Assembly (NCBI RefSeq): GCF_011008565.1
Contig: NZ_JAAIWK010000012.1
Location: forward strand, 30,353-94,352
Length of the DNA: 64,000 bases
Source of the DNA: Heyndrickxia ginsengihumi
GTDB lineage: Bacteria > Bacillota > Bacilli > Bacillales > Bacillaceae_C
Direction of reading: 5' to 3'
Made by a program: the position numbers and the translations under genes. Below the pieces are notes generated by a model. It worked only from the letters and a program-made list of their open reading frames with translations, made no database searches and was not told the origin of the DNA. This document shows, in pieces, positions 7,876 to 17,798 of this stretch; positions within the stretch are counted from its first letter, which is position 1, and every line of letters starts with the position of its first letter.

Positions 7876-8364
7876 ATGTTAAAAGTTCAAGATATTAGGG
7901 AGTTAATCGAACTCGTTGATCAATCAAGTATCAATGAATTTGAATATGAAAACGAAGGTGTATCCATTAAGTTGAAAAAGAATACAGGCGTTCAAATTGT
8001 TGAACGAGCTGCAGCCGAAGCACCGTTCGTTGCTGCCGTTCAAGCACCGCAAGTCGCTCAAACACAACAACCTGCACAAGCAGCTCCGCAAGCTTCTGAG
8101 GCGGAAAAAGCTGCAGATGAGAATTTACATAAAATTGTTTCTCCAATGGTAGGAACTTTCTATCAAGCGCCATCACCTGATAAAGAAGCTTATGTAAGAG
8201 TCGGATCAAAAGTAAGCTCAGATTCAATTGTTTGTATGATTGAAGCAATGAAACTATTTAATGAAATTGAAGCAGAAGTAGAAGGAGAAATTGTTGAGAT
8301 TTTAGTAAATAATGGCCAACTAGTAGAATATGGACAACCATTATTCTTGGTGAAGACAAAGTAA
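7876..8364 (+). CDS. accB: Biotin carboxyl carrier protein of acetyl-CoA carboxylase
   Basis: Carries the biotin that is carboxylated by AccC in the first step of fatty acid synthesis. An Ala/Pro/Gln-rich flexible linker (about residues 45-85) separates an N-terminal helix region from the biotinyl domain, where the biotinylated lysine lies in EAMKLF (Lys about 126). The ATG at 7876 is chosen because GGAG (7864-7867) is 8 nt upstream and the protein then starts like other AccB proteins; a GTG at 7867 lies inside the ribosome-binding site. 162 residues. accC follows after 13 nt. Confidence 0.97.
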   Translation: MLKVQDIRELIELVDQSSINEFEYENEGVSIKLKKNTGVQIVERAAAEAPFVAAVQAPQVAQTQQPAQAAPQASEAEKAADENLHKIVSPMVGTFYQAPSPDKEAYVRVGSKVSSDSIVCMIEAMKLFNEIEAEVEGEIVEILVNNGQLVEYGQPLFLVKTK

Positions 8365-8377
8365 GGAGCGGACATTA

Positions 8378-9727
8378 ATGATAAAAAAAGTATTGGTTGC
8401 CAATCGAGGAGAAATTGCGGTACGTATTATTCGTGCTTGCCGCGATTTAGGAATTGAAGCAGTAGCTGTCTATTCAGAGGCAGATAAAGATGCTCTTCAT
8501 GTACAATTGGCTGATGAAGCTTATTGTATTGGACCAACTGTGGCAAAAGATAGCTATTTAAACATGATGAATATCGTTAGCATTGCTACATTAACGGGGT
8601 GTGATGGAATTCATCCAGGATATGGCTTTTTAGCTGAAAACGCGGATTTCGCTGAATTATGTCGCGAATGTAATATTAAATTTATTGGCCCTAGCCCAGA
8701 AGCGATTTCGAAAATGGGGACAAAAGATGTAGCAAGAGAAACAATGAAAGTAGCGGGAGTTCCAATTGTCCCAGGATCAAATGGAATTGTGGAAAGCACA
8801 GAGGAAGCGATTGAAGTCGCAAATTCAATAGGATATCCTGTCATTATTAAAGCAACGGCAGGTGGCGGTGGTAAAGGTATCCGTGTTGCTAAAAATGAAG
8901 AAGAATTGTTAAAAGGAATTAGCATTACACAGCAAGAAGCAGCAACAGCATTTGGAAATCCTGGTGTATATATAGAAAAATATATCGAAGATTTCCGCCA
9001 CGTTGAAATTCAAGTAATGGCAGATGAACATGGAAATGTCATTCACTTAGGTGAACGCGATTGTTCAATTCAAAGACGTTTACAAAAACTGCTTGAAGAA
9101 TCACCTTCACCAGCATTATCAAGTGAAATTCGTGAAGAAATGGGGCAAGCAGCTGTAAAAGCAGCCAAAGCGGTGAACTATACAGGTGCAGGAACGATCG
9201 AGTTTATTTTTGATCATCATGAACAAAAATTTTATTTCATGGAAATGAACACACGTATTCAAGTAGAACACCCGGTTACAGAAATGGTGACTGGTGTTGA
9301 CTTGGTGAAAGAACAAATTCTCGTAGCATCTGGTGAGCCATTATCTATTACACAGGATGAAGTACAATTCAATGGTTGGGCAATTGAATGCCGGATTAAT
9401 GCTGAAAACCCTGCGAAAAACTTTATGCCATCACCAGGTAAAATTAATTTTTATTTGCCACCAGGTGGTATTGGTGTTCGTGTTGATTCAGCTGTATATC
9501 CTGGCTATAAAATTCCGCCATTTTATGACTCAATGATTGCAAAAGTGATTGCTTATGGGGCAACACGTGATGAAGCAATAGCTAGAATGAAACGTGCTTT
9601 AAGTGAATTTGCAATCGATGGAGTTGAAACAACCATTCCTTTCCACTTAAGACTGCTTGAACATAATGTATTTGTCGAAGGAGATTTTAACACGAAATTC
9701 CTTGAAAAATATAACGTAATGGAATAA
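8378..9727 (+). CDS. accC: Biotin carboxylase subunit of acetyl-CoA carboxylase
   Basis: ATP-dependent carboxylation of biotin on AccB with bicarbonate. The biotin carboxylase N-terminal domain, the ATP-grasp domain with the glycine-rich loop [10 protein letters not shown] (about residues 163-172) and the C-terminal domain with [14 protein letters not shown] (about 288-301) are all present. 449 residues, as usual. It is cotranscribed with accB and probably with the following Asp23-family gene. Confidence 0.98.
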   Translation: MIKKVLVANRGEIAVRIIRACRDLGIEAVAVYSEADKDALHVQLADEAYCIGPTVAKDSYLNMMNIVSIATLTGCDGIHPGYGFLAENADFAELCRECNIKFIGPSPEAISKMGTKDVARETMKVAGVPIVPGSNGIVESTEEAIEVANSIGYPVIIKATAGGGGKGIRVAKNEEELLKGISITQQEAATAFGNPGVYIEKYIEDFRHVEIQVMADEHGNVIHLGERDCSIQRRLQKLLEESPSPALSSEIREEMGQAAVKAAKAVNYTGAGTIEFIFDHHEQKFYFMEMNTRIQVEHPVTEMVTGVDLVKEQILVASGEPLSITQDEVQFNGWAIECRINAENPAKNFMPSPGKINFYLPPGGIGVRVDSAVYPGYKIPPFYDSMIAKVIAYGATRDEAIARMKRALSEFAIDGVETTIPFHLRLLEHNVFVEGDFNTKFLEKYNVME

Positions 9728-9752
9728 CTTGTTACTAGGAGGTGTGTTAAGT

Positions 9753-10151
9753 ATGACAGAAACAAATCAAATGTTAGCGATGCACCATGAGAATGATGAT
9801 TTAGGTAAAGTAGAAATTGCACCAGAAGTGATTGAAGTCATTGCAGGAATTGCTGCCACTGAGGTGGAAGGCGTTGCACAAATGCGCGGTAATTTCGCGA
9901 GCGGAGTAGCCGAGCGACTTGGAAAGAAAAATCACGGTAAAGGTGTTAAGGTTGATCTAACTGATGATGGAATTATTGTTGATGTTTTTTGTACAATGAG
10001 TTTTGGCGTTTCAATTCCAACTGTTGCGCAAAAAATACAAGATAATATTAGACAAGCACTATTGACGATGACAGCTCTTGAAGCGTCTGAAGTTAATATT
10101 CATATTGTAGGGATTCAATTCGAAACCCAAAAGAGTGAAACCGATTTCTAA
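9753..10151 (+). CDS. yqhY: Asp23/Gls24-family envelope stress protein, YqhY
   Basis: Small conserved protein of the Asp23 family (132 residues); B. subtilis YqhY is encoded in the accBC operon and has been linked to fatty acid synthesis balance. The whole protein from EIAPEVIEVIAGIAATE to the C-terminus is a single Asp23 domain. The ATG at 9753 has AGGAGGTG 9 nt upstream; the longer reading frame from 9729 starts before that site. The operon ends in a terminator right behind. Confidence 0.92.
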   Translation: MTETNQMLAMHHENDDLGKVEIAPEVIEVIAGIAATEVEGVAQMRGNFASGVAERLGKKNHGKGVKVDLTDDGIIVDVFCTMSFGVSIPTVAQKIQDNIRQALLTMTALEASEVNIHIVGIQFETQKSETDF

Positions 10152-10165
10152 ACAGAAGAGTAAAC

Positions 10166-10206
10166 AAAAAAAGAGTCAAAGACGGAGTGTCTTGGCTCTT
10201 TTTTTG
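10166..10206 (+). terminator. Intrinsic terminator of accB-accC-yqhY
   Basis: AAAGAGTCAAAGAC pairs with GTCTTGGCTCTTT (mismatches near the middle), followed by a T-run ending at 10205. Confidence 0.85.
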
Positions 10207-10361
10207 TCATAGAAAATGATTTGTTTGAATTAAAGCAATACTCTCTCTATTGATTCTTTTACTGCAATTATTGCGGGGCTTCTTTTTTTGCTACAATCTT
10301 TTTGGTAAAATGATTTATGCAAATAAAAAGTATGAATTATTTAAAGGAGTTTTAACTTAAT

Positions 10362-10754
10362 ATGATGAAAAGAAGAACCGCCCGTGAAAAAGCATTACAA
10401 GCTTTATTCCAAATAGATATGAATCAATCAACTCCAGAAGAAGCAATAGAAAATGTATTACATCATCAAGAGCATGATCCTTACTTAAGTGACCTTGTAG
10501 AAGGAACTTACGCACATATAAAAGAGATTGATGCATTAATTAGTGATCACCTTGACAAATGGTCAATTGATCGTCTAGCAAAAGTGGATTTAAATATTTT
10601 GCGGCTAGCAGTATATGAATTAAAGTATGTTGAAGATGTTCCGGCAAATGTTGCAATTAATGAAGCACTTGAAGTTTCAAAACGCTTTGCTGATGAACGT
10701 TCTAGTAAATTTATAAATGGTGTATTGAATCATATTAAACAAATGATTCAATAA
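10362..10754 (+). CDS. nusB: Transcription antitermination factor NusB
   Basis: NusB forms the antitermination complex with NusE on boxA RNA, mainly at rRNA operons. It is a 130-residue all-helical protein starting [16 protein letters not shown], typical of the family, with [23 protein letters not shown] near the C-terminus. Two consecutive ATGs (10362, 10365) are possible; AAAGGAG lies 12 nt before the first, so that one is listed. Confidence 0.96.
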   Translation: MMKRRTAREKALQALFQIDMNQSTPEEAIENVLHHQEHDPYLSDLVEGTYAHIKEIDALISDHLDKWSIDRLAKVDLNILRLAVYELKYVEDVPANVAINEALEVSKRFADERSSKFINGVLNHIKQMIQ

Positions 10755-10779
10755 AGAATATGAACTGGGGGATAAAGAA

Positions 10780-11628
10780 ATGTCTGCAAAAATTATTGAT
10801 GGGAAACAACTAGCAAATACTATTCGTCAAGATATTAAAAAGGAAGTAGAGCACCTGCAAACAAAAGGGGTAACACCAGGATTAGCTGTGATTTTAGTTG
10901 GGGATAATCAAGCTTCACGTACATATGTTGCGAATAAAGAAAAAGCATGTAAACAACTGGGAATGAAATCTGTATTAATTGAATTACCGGCAACAATTGA
11001 CGAACAAACTTTATTAACTAAAATTGTTGAATTAAATAATGACGCTTCAATACACGGTATTTTAGTACAGCTCCCATTGCCAAAACATATTTCTGAGAAA
11101 AAAGTCATTGAGACTATTTCTCCTGAAAAAGATGTTGATGGTTTCCATCCCATTAATATCGGCAGAATGATGACGGGACAGGACGCCTTTCTTCCTTGTA
11201 CCCCATTTGGTATATTAAAGATGATTCAGTCTACTAATATTGATGTCACGGGCAAACATGTTGTTGTCATTGGCCGCAGCAATATTGTAGGGAAACCTGT
11301 TGGACAATTATTTTTAAACGAAAATGCGACGGTTACTTACTGTCATTCGAAAACGACTGATTTGGCAAGCTATACAAGGCAAGCAGATATTTTAATTTGT
11401 GCGATCGGAAAAGCCAAATTTGTAACGGAAGAGTATGTGAAAGAAGGGGCAGTTGTCATTGACGTTGGAATGAGTCGTGATGAAAATGGAAAATTATGCG
11501 GGGATGTAGATTTTGAGTCAGTACAGGACAAGTCATCTTTTATTACGCCTGTACCAGGGGGTGTCGGTCCAATGACAATTACGATGTTAATGTATAACAC
11601 ATTAAAATCTGCCGCCAAAGAGATTTAA
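10780..11628 (+). CDS. folD: Bifunctional methylene-THF dehydrogenase / methenyl-THF cyclohydrolase
   Basis: Interconverts 5,10-methylene-THF and 10-formyl-THF. Substrate lysine in the YVANKEKAC region (about residues 50-58), conserved VQLPLPKH (near 97-104) and the Rossmann segment GRSNIVGKP (about 165-173) are present. 282 residues. GGGGG lies 10 nt upstream of the ATG. Same position after nusB as in B. subtilis. Confidence 0.97.
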   Translation: MSAKIIDGKQLANTIRQDIKKEVEHLQTKGVTPGLAVILVGDNQASRTYVANKEKACKQLGMKSVLIELPATIDEQTLLTKIVELNNDASIHGILVQLPLPKHISEKKVIETISPEKDVDGFHPINIGRMMTGQDAFLPCTPFGILKMIQSTNIDVTGKHVVVIGRSNIVGKPVGQLFLNENATVTYCHSKTTDLASYTRQADILICAIGKAKFVTEEYVKEGAVVIDVGMSRDENGKLCGDVDFESVQDKSSFITPVPGGVGPMTITMLMYNTLKSAAKEI

Positions 11629-11698
11629 AAAGTAGCATAATTTTTATATAAAGACGTTATCATCGCTAATAAGCTTCTATTTTGATAAAATAGAAAGG

Positions 11699-11740
11699 AA
11701 AAAGCTGCCTTCCTTTGTAAAGGGAGCAGCTTTTCTTCTT
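11699..11740 (+). terminator. Hairpin terminator behind folD
   Basis: AAAAGCTGC (11700-11708) pairs with GCAGCTTTT (11726-11734), with CCTTT/AAAGG pairing inside. The T-tract is interrupted (TTTTCTTCTT), so termination may be partial. Confidence 0.65.
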
Positions 11741-11761
11741 GAAACAGGAGGTGTTTTCAAG

Positions 11762-13117
11762 ATGAACAGTCAACCATATTTAAGTGTACAGGCTTTAACA
11801 AAATACATAAAACGTAAATTTGATGCTGATCCATATATGCTTAATATTTTTGTAAAAGGAGAAATTTCTAATTTCAAACGTCACTCAAGCGGACATATGT
11901 ATTTTACTTTAAAAGATGATAAAGCACGGATCTTAGCTGTCATGTTTTCATCTGCCAATAAAATATTGAAATTCGAACCGGAAAATGGGATGAATGTCTT
12001 AATACGAGGATCTATTTCTGTATATGAAGCAAGCGGAAATTACCAATTGTACGTGAAGGAAATGCAACCAGATGGAATTGGTGAATTATATTTAGCGTAT
12101 GAACAATTAAGAGCCCAATTAGAAAAAGAAGGGCTGTTTGCTCCTGAACATAAACAAAAAATACCGCCCTATCCCCATGCCGTTGGTGTAATTACCTCGC
12201 CAACAGGTGCTGCTGTCCGTGATATTATTACGACGATTAGAAGAAGATTTCCGATTGCAAAAATCATTCTTTATCCTGCGCTTGTCCAAGGAGGAAATGC
12301 AGCCCCCACCATTGTACGCGCAATTGAACGGGTGAATCAGAATGAAGAAGTCGATGTTTTGATTGTCGGCAGGGGTGGAGGATCGATTGAAGAATTATGG
12401 GCATTTAATGAAGAGTCAGTAGCGCGAGCGATTTTTCAATCTACCATTCCTGTAATATCCGCTGTTGGTCATGAAACAGACTTTACAATTGCTGATTTTG
12501 TTGCGGACTTACGCGCACCAACTCCAACAGCAGCTGCTGAGATGGCAGTTCCTCATATTGAAGAATTAATTGAACGGATTTTGAATCGTAAAACGAGATT
12601 AATACGCAGTGTGCGTGAGAAAGTTCATAGAGAAAAAAATCGGCTGGAATATATTGTACGTTCTCCTATATTTAGAAATCCGCATCGACTGTTTCAACAA
12701 CAAATTGAGACTGTCGACAGGTTATTAACACGGTTGCAACGTGAAATAAAGCACCACTCTTTACTTTCTATGCGTACATATCAAGAATTAAACCGCCGTT
12801 TAATAAACAATCGCCCAACACAAAGGTTACAGCTTGAACAGCAACGTTATGCTAAGTTAAACCAAGAGCTAACAAAACAAATGAAATCCATTTTAAAAGA
12901 CAAACAGCATCAGTTCGCCAAAAATTTATCAGCCCTCGAAGCTTTAAGTCCTTTGAAAGTAATGGAAAGAGGATATAGTCTTGCCTATACAAAAGATCAA
13001 ACATTGATCAAATCTACGAAACAAGTTCAAAAGGATGACGATATCCAAATTCAATTATCTGACGGATTACTATGGTGTAATATAAAGCAAATTGAAAGGG
13101 GAAATGGACATGTCTAA
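11762..13117 (+). CDS. xseA: Exodeoxyribonuclease VII large subunit
   Basis: Catalytic subunit of ExoVII, which degrades single-stranded DNA. An N-terminal OB-fold domain (about residues 5-100, with [20 protein letters not shown]) is followed by the catalytic domain with GAAVRDI and [14 protein letters not shown], and a C-terminal coiled-coil region (about 290-400). 451 residues. AGGAGGTG lies upstream of the ATG. The 3' end overlaps xseB by 8 nt. Confidence 0.97.
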   Translation: MNSQPYLSVQALTKYIKRKFDADPYMLNIFVKGEISNFKRHSSGHMYFTLKDDKARILAVMFSSANKILKFEPENGMNVLIRGSISVYEASGNYQLYVKEMQPDGIGELYLAYEQLRAQLEKEGLFAPEHKQKIPPYPHAVGVITSPTGAAVRDIITTIRRRFPIAKIILYPALVQGGNAAPTIVRAIERVNQNEEVDVLIVGRGGGSIEELWAFNEESVARAIFQSTIPVISAVGHETDFTIADFVADLRAPTPTAAAEMAVPHIEELIERILNRKTRLIRSVREKVHREKNRLEYIVRSPIFRNPHRLFQQQIETVDRLLTRLQREIKHHSLLSMRTYQELNRRLINNRPTQRLQLEQQRYAKLNQELTKQMKSILKDKQHQFAKNLSALEALSPLKVMERGYSLAYTKDQTLIKSTKQVQKDDDIQIQLSDGLLWCNIKQIERGNGHV

Positions 13118-13337
13118 GACGTTAAGTTTTGAAGAAGCAATGGAACAATTAGAAGCGATTGTGCATCAACTAGAAGAAGGCGATGTGCCGTTAGAAGAGG
13201 CAATTTCAATTTATAAAAAAGGGATGGAATTATCACAATTATTGCATGACAAACTAAAAAATGTTGAAGAACAGCTGACAAAAGTAATGACGGAAGACGA
13301 ACAAGAAGTTGATTTTGTTATTGAAGAGGAGGAATAG
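13110..13337 (+). CDS. xseB: Exodeoxyribonuclease VII small subunit
   Basis: Small subunit that wraps the coiled coil of XseA. 75 residues with the family core [26 protein letters not shown] split over residues 5-30 and an acidic tail. ATG at 13110 is favoured by the AAAGGGGA site at 13096-13103; an ATG at 13104 in the same frame abuts it. It is translationally coupled to xseA and followed by ispA after 2 nt. Confidence 0.95.
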   Translation: MSKTLSFEEAMEQLEAIVHQLEEGDVPLEEAISIYKKGMELSQLLHDKLKNVEEQLTKVMTEDEQEVDFVIEEEE

Positions 13338-13339
13338 GC

Positions 13340-14209
13340 TTGGATGATTTGCGGCCTTATATAAAAAAAGTTGAAAGTCAATTAGTTCAAGAAATATCAG
13401 CATTAAATGCACCATTTATCCTGAAGGAGGCAATGAATTATTCATTACAAGCTGGTGGTAAAAGAATTCGTCCTCTTCTTTTACTATCGACGATCCATGC
13501 GCTTGGCGAGGAAATTGAAAAGGGAATACAAGCTGCGTGTTCTCTTGAAATGATTCATACTTATTCGCTCATTCACGATGATTTACCAGCGATGGATAAT
13601 GATGATCTTCGTAGAGGAAAGCCAACAAATCATAAAGTATTTGGTGAAGCGATTGCGATTCTTGCAGGTGATGGTCTTCTCACCTATAGCTTCCAATGTT
13701 TGGCAAAGGATCCATTATTAACACTTGAACAAAAAGTAGCATTACTTGAGTTATTGGCACAATCGGCAGGTCCAGAAGGAATGGTAGGCGGACAAGTAGC
13801 GGATATGGAAGGCGAAAATAAGTCATTAACACTTGAAGAATTGCAATATATTCATGAAAATAAAACGGGCAAGTTATTGTCATATAGTGTATTAGCGGGC
13901 GCGATTATAGGTGGAGCAACGGAAGAACAGCAAGCTTTATTCCATCAATTTTCACAGCATCTTGGACTCGCTTTTCAAATTCAAGATGATATTTTAGATA
14001 TCGAAGGAGATCAAGAAAAAATAGGAAAGCCAGTTGGAAGTGATCAATCGAATCATAAAAGTACATATCCATCTCTACTTACACTTGAAGGCGCAAAAGA
14101 AAAATTAAAAGTCCATATTGAAGCAGCCCAGTATTTTCTAAAACAAACAAAATTAGATATCACATTTTTAAATGAAATTACGCAATTAATTGCTCAACGT
14201 GATCATTAA
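13340..14209 (+). CDS. ispA: Farnesyl diphosphate synthase
   Basis: Condenses DMAPP/GPP with IPP to farnesyl diphosphate for the isoprenoid pathway. Both aspartate-rich motifs are visible: the first with DDLPAMDNDD (about residues 83-92) and the second QDDILDIEGD (about 214-223). The TTG at 13340 has GAGGAGGA 6 nt upstream; the nearby ATG at 13344 is out of frame. 289 residues. Confidence 0.96.
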   Translation: MDDLRPYIKKVESQLVQEISALNAPFILKEAMNYSLQAGGKRIRPLLLLSTIHALGEEIEKGIQAACSLEMIHTYSLIHDDLPAMDNDDLRRGKPTNHKVFGEAIAILAGDGLLTYSFQCLAKDPLLTLEQKVALLELLAQSAGPEGMVGGQVADMEGENKSLTLEELQYIHENKTGKLLSYSVLAGAIIGGATEEQQALFHQFSQHLGLAFQIQDDILDIEGDQEKIGKPVGSDQSNHKSTYPSLLTLEGAKEKLKVHIEAAQYFLKQTKLDITFLNEITQLIAQRDH

Positions 14210-14270
14210 GGTAGAAAAGCAATTGAGATATGTTATAATACAGTTACCATCTTTTAATGACCATGATCAT

Positions 14271-14298
14271 TTGACAACGCTTAAATATTTGATATAAT
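14271..14298 (+). promoter_or_regulatory. SigA-type promoter ahead of dxs
   Basis: TTGACA (14271-14276) and TATAAT (14293-14298) are both consensus hexamers with a 16-bp spacer, about 150 bp before dxs. It implies that dxs is not only read through from xseA-xseB-ispA. A further TATAAT-like element lies at 14232-14239. Confidence 0.75.
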
Positions 14299-14449
14299 AC
14301 CGTTTCACATTAGTGTTAACGGTTCTTTTCATGATAATAAACTGGTCGAAAATAGGAAAATCTTGTAGAAAAAGTAGAATCGTTTATAATAAGAATACAA
14401 TCAAATTGTAGAAGAACGAATACTAAGACATGAAAGTGAGTGATCCGTA

Positions 14450-16345
14450 TTGGATCTTACATCAATTAAGGACCCGTCGTTTTTAAAGGAAATGGACATT
14501 CCTGAGTTGAAAAAGTTGAGTAAAGAGATACGTCGATTTTTGATTGAGACGTTATCAAAAACAGGTGGACATATTGGACCTAATTTAGGTGTTGTTGAAT
14601 TGACGCTTGCATTGCATAAATGCTTTAATAGCCCGAAAGACAAACTTCTTTGGGATGTCGGCCATCAATCATATGTTCATAAGATATTAACAGGAAGAGC
14701 AGACCAATTTGATACTTTAAGACAATATAAAGGACTTTCTGGATTTCCAAAACGCAATGAGAGCATGCACGATGTTTGGGAAACAGGTCATAGTTCCACT
14801 TCACTGTCAGCTGCAATGGGCATGGCAGTTGCCCGGGATTTAAAAGGTGAATCTTCCTACATTGTTCCTGTTATTGGCGATGGTGCCCTTACAGGTGGAA
14901 TGGCATTAGAGGCATTGAATCATATAGGACATGAGAAAAGTGATATGATTGTTGTTTTAAATGACAATGAGATGTCAATAGCACCAAATGTTGGTGCTAT
15001 CCATAACATGCTTGGTAAGCTTAGAACTGATAGTAAGTATCAGCGTGCAAAAGATGAACTTGAAATGTTTCTTAAAAAAATTCCTGCTGTTGGTGGCAAG
15101 CTTGCTGGTACAGCGGAAAAATTAAAGGATACATTAAAATATTTATTTGTTTCTGGCATCTTTTTTGAAGAGTTAGGTTTTAAATATTTGGGACCTGTAG
15201 ACGGCCACAATTTTGATTCTTTGCTTGAAAATATTCAATATGCGAAAAAGACAAAAGGTCCGGTCTTATTGCATGTTATTACGAAAAAGGGAAAAGGTTA
15301 CGAGCCAGCAGAAAAAGATAAAAAAGGTGCGTGGCACGGAACAGGCCAGTATAAAATTGAGACTGGTGATTTTATAAAACCGGTGGATACTCCGCCGGCA
15401 TGGAGTAAACTCGTAAGTGATACTGTACTAAAATTAGCAAAAAAAGACCCGCGTATTGTGGCAATTACACCTGCAATGACAGTTGGATCCAAACTTGAAA
15501 AATTTCAAGAAGAGCTTCCAAACCGTGTATATGATGTCGGGATTGCAGAGCAGCATGCAACGACTTTTGCAGCGGGGCTGGCAACGCAACAAATGAAGCC
15601 ATTTTTAGCAATTTATTCAACCTTTTTGCAACGTGCATACGATCAAGTTGTCCATGATGTTTGTAGGCAAGATTTAAATGTATTTTTTGGAATTGATCGG
15701 GCCGGTTTGGTAGGTGCAGATGGTGAAACACATCAAGGTGTGTTTGATATTGCATTTTTACGTCATATTCCCAATATGGTTTTGATGATGCCTAAAGATG
15801 AAAATGAGGGCCAGCATATGGTAAATACTGCCATTCAATATAATGATGGGCCAATTGCGATGAGATTTCCGCGTGGCAATGGCTTAGGTGTGCCGCTTGA
15901 TGATGAGTTAAAAAAGATCCCGATCGGTTCCTGGGAAGTATTAAGGGAAGGATCAGATGCATGTATTTTAACTTTCGGCACAACGATTCAGATGTCATTG
16001 GAAGCTGCAAATAACTTACAAAAATTAGGGATTTCGGTTAAAGTTGTCAATGCACGTTTTATTAAACCAATGGATGAAGCAATGTTATTATCTATTTTAA
16101 ATACAGGCATGCCAATATTAACTGTTGAGGAAGCTATTCTACAAGGCGGATTTGGCAGTGCAGTAATTGAATTTGCTCACGACCATGCCTTCTATCAGCT
16201 GGTCATCGATCGAATTGGTATACCAGATCAATTTATTGAGCATGGCAGTGTCAAAGATTTACTTCAAGAAATTGGGTTAACGGCAGAAAGTATTGTACAC
16301 AAAATTCAAAATATCTTACCAAATAAACAACAAAAAAGGGCTTAG
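14450..16345 (+). CDS. dxs: 1-deoxy-D-xylulose-5-phosphate synthase
   Basis: Thiamine-diphosphate enzyme joining pyruvate and glyceraldehyde-3-phosphate, first step of the MEP isoprenoid pathway. The ThDP motif begins with GDGALTGG (about residues 144-151) and ends with [10 protein letters not shown] (about 173-182); the transketolase-type pyrimidine domain ([10 protein letters not shown], near 361) and C-terminal domain follow. 631 residues. The TTG at 14450 fits the family N-terminus; the ribosome-binding site is weak. Confidence 0.97.
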   Translation: MDLTSIKDPSFLKEMDIPELKKLSKEIRRFLIETLSKTGGHIGPNLGVVELTLALHKCFNSPKDKLLWDVGHQSYVHKILTGRADQFDTLRQYKGLSGFPKRNESMHDVWETGHSSTSLSAAMGMAVARDLKGESSYIVPVIGDGALTGGMALEALNHIGHEKSDMIVVLNDNEMSIAPNVGAIHNMLGKLRTDSKYQRAKDELEMFLKKIPAVGGKLAGTAEKLKDTLKYLFVSGIFFEELGFKYLGPVDGHNFDSLLENIQYAKKTKGPVLLHVITKKGKGYEPAEKDKKGAWHGTGQYKIETGDFIKPVDTPPAWSKLVSDTVLKLAKKDPRIVAITPAMTVGSKLEKFQEELPNRVYDVGIAEQHATTFAAGLATQQMKPFLAIYSTFLQRAYDQVVHDVCRQDLNVFFGIDRAGLVGADGETHQGVFDIAFLRHIPNMVLMMPKDENEGQHMVNTAIQYNDGPIAMRFPRGNGLGVPLDDELKKIPIGSWEVLREGSDACILTFGTTIQMSLEAANNLQKLGISVKVVNARFIKPMDEAMLLSILNTGMPILTVEEAILQGGFGSAVIEFAHDHAFYQLVIDRIGIPDQFIEHGSVKDLLQEIGLTAESIVHKIQNILPNKQQKRA

Positions 16346-16352
16346 TCGCTAT

Positions 16353-17183
16353 ATGAAAAAGGAACGAATAGATGTACTCCTCGTTGAGCGAGGACTAATG
16401 GAAACAAGAGAAAAAGCAAAAAGGGCCATTATGGCAGGGCTTGTTTATGCAAATGAAACACGCTTGGATAAACCCGGAGAGAAAATTAGCATCGATACAC
16501 CGCTTGTTGTGAAAGGAAATCCATTGCCATATGTTAGCAGAGGTGGCTTAAAACTTGAAAAAGCATTAAAGGTATTTGCTGTTGACATAAAAGATAAAAT
16601 TTTATTAGATATTGGCGCTTCTACAGGCGGATTTACAGACTGTGCCCTGCAACATGGGGCAAAAATGTCTTACGCTCTTGATGTGGGCTATAATCAATTG
16701 GCTTGGAAACTGCGCAATGATGACCGTGTCGTTGTAATGGAACGTACAAACTTTAGATATGTAACAGCAAGTGATCTTATAAAAGGGTTGCCTAGTTTTG
16801 CTTCCATTGATGTTTCATTTATTTCTTTATCTTTAATTTTACCCGTATTGAACAAGTTGCTTCTTCCTAACAGTGATGTCATCGCATTAATTAAACCGCA
16901 GTTTGAAGCTGGTAGAGAGCAAGTAGGGAAAAAAGGAATTGTAAGGGATAAGAAAGTTCATAAACAAGTAATTGAAAAAATTATTCAACTAGCAGTAGAG
17001 GAAAATTATATCGTTGAAAACCTTTCTTATTCACCAATTACTGGCGGAGAAGGAAATATTGAATTTTTAATCCATCTAAAATGGACCGGTGCAGAACAAG
17101 GAGAAAATAAACTAAATACAGCAACAGTGGAAGATGTTGTGAATGACGCTCATTCCACATTGCAAAAAAGAGCAGATCATTGA
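16353..17183 (+). CDS. tlyA: TlyA-family rRNA 2'-O-methyltransferase (YqxC)
   Basis: Predicted 2'-O-methyltransferase of rRNA. An N-terminal S4 RNA-binding domain (about residues 3-60) is followed by an FtsJ-like methyltransferase domain with the SAM-binding LLDIGASTGGFTDC segment (about 83-96). The ATG at 16353 matches the family start (KKERIDVLLVERGL); the longer frame from 16293 overlaps dxs. 276 residues. It is 7 nt behind dxs and followed by a terminator that includes its last codons. Confidence 0.92.
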   Translation: MKKERIDVLLVERGLMETREKAKRAIMAGLVYANETRLDKPGEKISIDTPLVVKGNPLPYVSRGGLKLEKALKVFAVDIKDKILLDIGASTGGFTDCALQHGAKMSYALDVGYNQLAWKLRNDDRVVVMERTNFRYVTASDLIKGLPSFASIDVSFISLSLILPVLNKLLLPNSDVIALIKPQFEAGREQVGKKGIVRDKKVHKQVIEKIIQLAVEENYIVENLSYSPITGGEGNIEFLIHLKWTGAEQGENKLNTATVEDVVNDAHSTLQKRADH

Positions 17184-17196
17184 TTTGCTCTTTTTT
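17164..17196 (+). terminator. Intrinsic terminator behind tlyA
   Basis: AAAAAAGAGCAGATCA pairs with GATTTGCTCTTTTTT across a short loop; the tlyA stop codon lies inside the hairpin. Confidence 0.85.
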
Positions 17197-17244
17197 AAGG
17201 TTTTTCATTTATCATTCGTGTACAATTTTTTTAAAATAGGCTAA

Positions 17245-17262
17245 TATACAAGTAGTTGTATA
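17245..17262. promoter_or_regulatory. Palindrome TATACAA-4-TTGTATA ahead of ahrC
   Basis: A perfect 7-bp inverted repeat with a 4-bp centre lies about 70 bp upstream of ahrC. It does not match the ARG-box consensus (TGAATwwwwATTCA). A half-site resembling an ARG box (ATGAAT on the minus strand, near 17297-17303) lies closer to the gene. Regulator unknown. Confidence 0.4.
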
Positions 17263-17331
17263 AATACTAAATCATTTTACGATTTTTTCATAATATTATT
17301 CATAATTAGCTACTTTATCGAGGTGAGAATA

Positions 17332-17781
17332 TTGAATAAAGGCCAACGATTAATCAAAATCCGCGAAATGATTACGAATTTTGATATTGAAACACAAGAC
17401 GAGCTTGTAGAACAACTGCGGAATGCAGGCTTTAATGTTACGCAAGCAACTGTTTCCCGAGATATTAAAGAACTTCATCTCGTCAAAGTACCGTTAAGTA
17501 ATGGCAGATATAAATACAGTTTACCAGCTGATCAACGTTTTAACCCTACACATAAATTAAAAAGAGCATTAATTGACGCGTTTGTCAGCATTGATACTGC
17601 TGGGCATTTAATAGTGATGAAAACTTTACCAGGGAATGCTCATGCGATTGGTGCATTAATTGATATATTAGATTGGGAAGAAATTATTGGAACATTATGC
17701 GGCGACGATACATGCTTGATCATTTGCAAAAATGCAGATCAAACAGAGAAAATTGCCCAAGATTTTTTAGATATGTTGTAA
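17332..17781 (+). CDS. ahrC: Arginine repressor/activator AhrC (ArgR family)
   Basis: Hexameric arginine-dependent regulator of arginine biosynthesis and catabolism. N-terminal winged helix (residues 1-70) and C-terminal arginine-binding, hexamerisation domain with [12 protein letters not shown] (about 124-135). The TTG at 17332 follows GAGGTGAG by about 5 nt and gives 149 residues starting [12 protein letters not shown], as in B. subtilis; the GTG at 17323 lies inside the ribosome-binding site. The ahrC-recN pairing is conserved. Confidence 0.96.
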   Translation: MNKGQRLIKIREMITNFDIETQDELVEQLRNAGFNVTQATVSRDIKELHLVKVPLSNGRYKYSLPADQRFNPTHKLKRALIDAFVSIDTAGHLIVMKTLPGNAHAIGALIDILDWEEIIGTLCGDDTCLIICKNADQTEKIAQDFLDML

Positions 17782-17798
17782 TAATAGAGGTGACATAA

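Noticed and set aside
17290..17312. ARG box for AhrC autoregulation
   Set aside because: Only one half (ATGAAT on the minus strand) fits the consensus; the second half fails.
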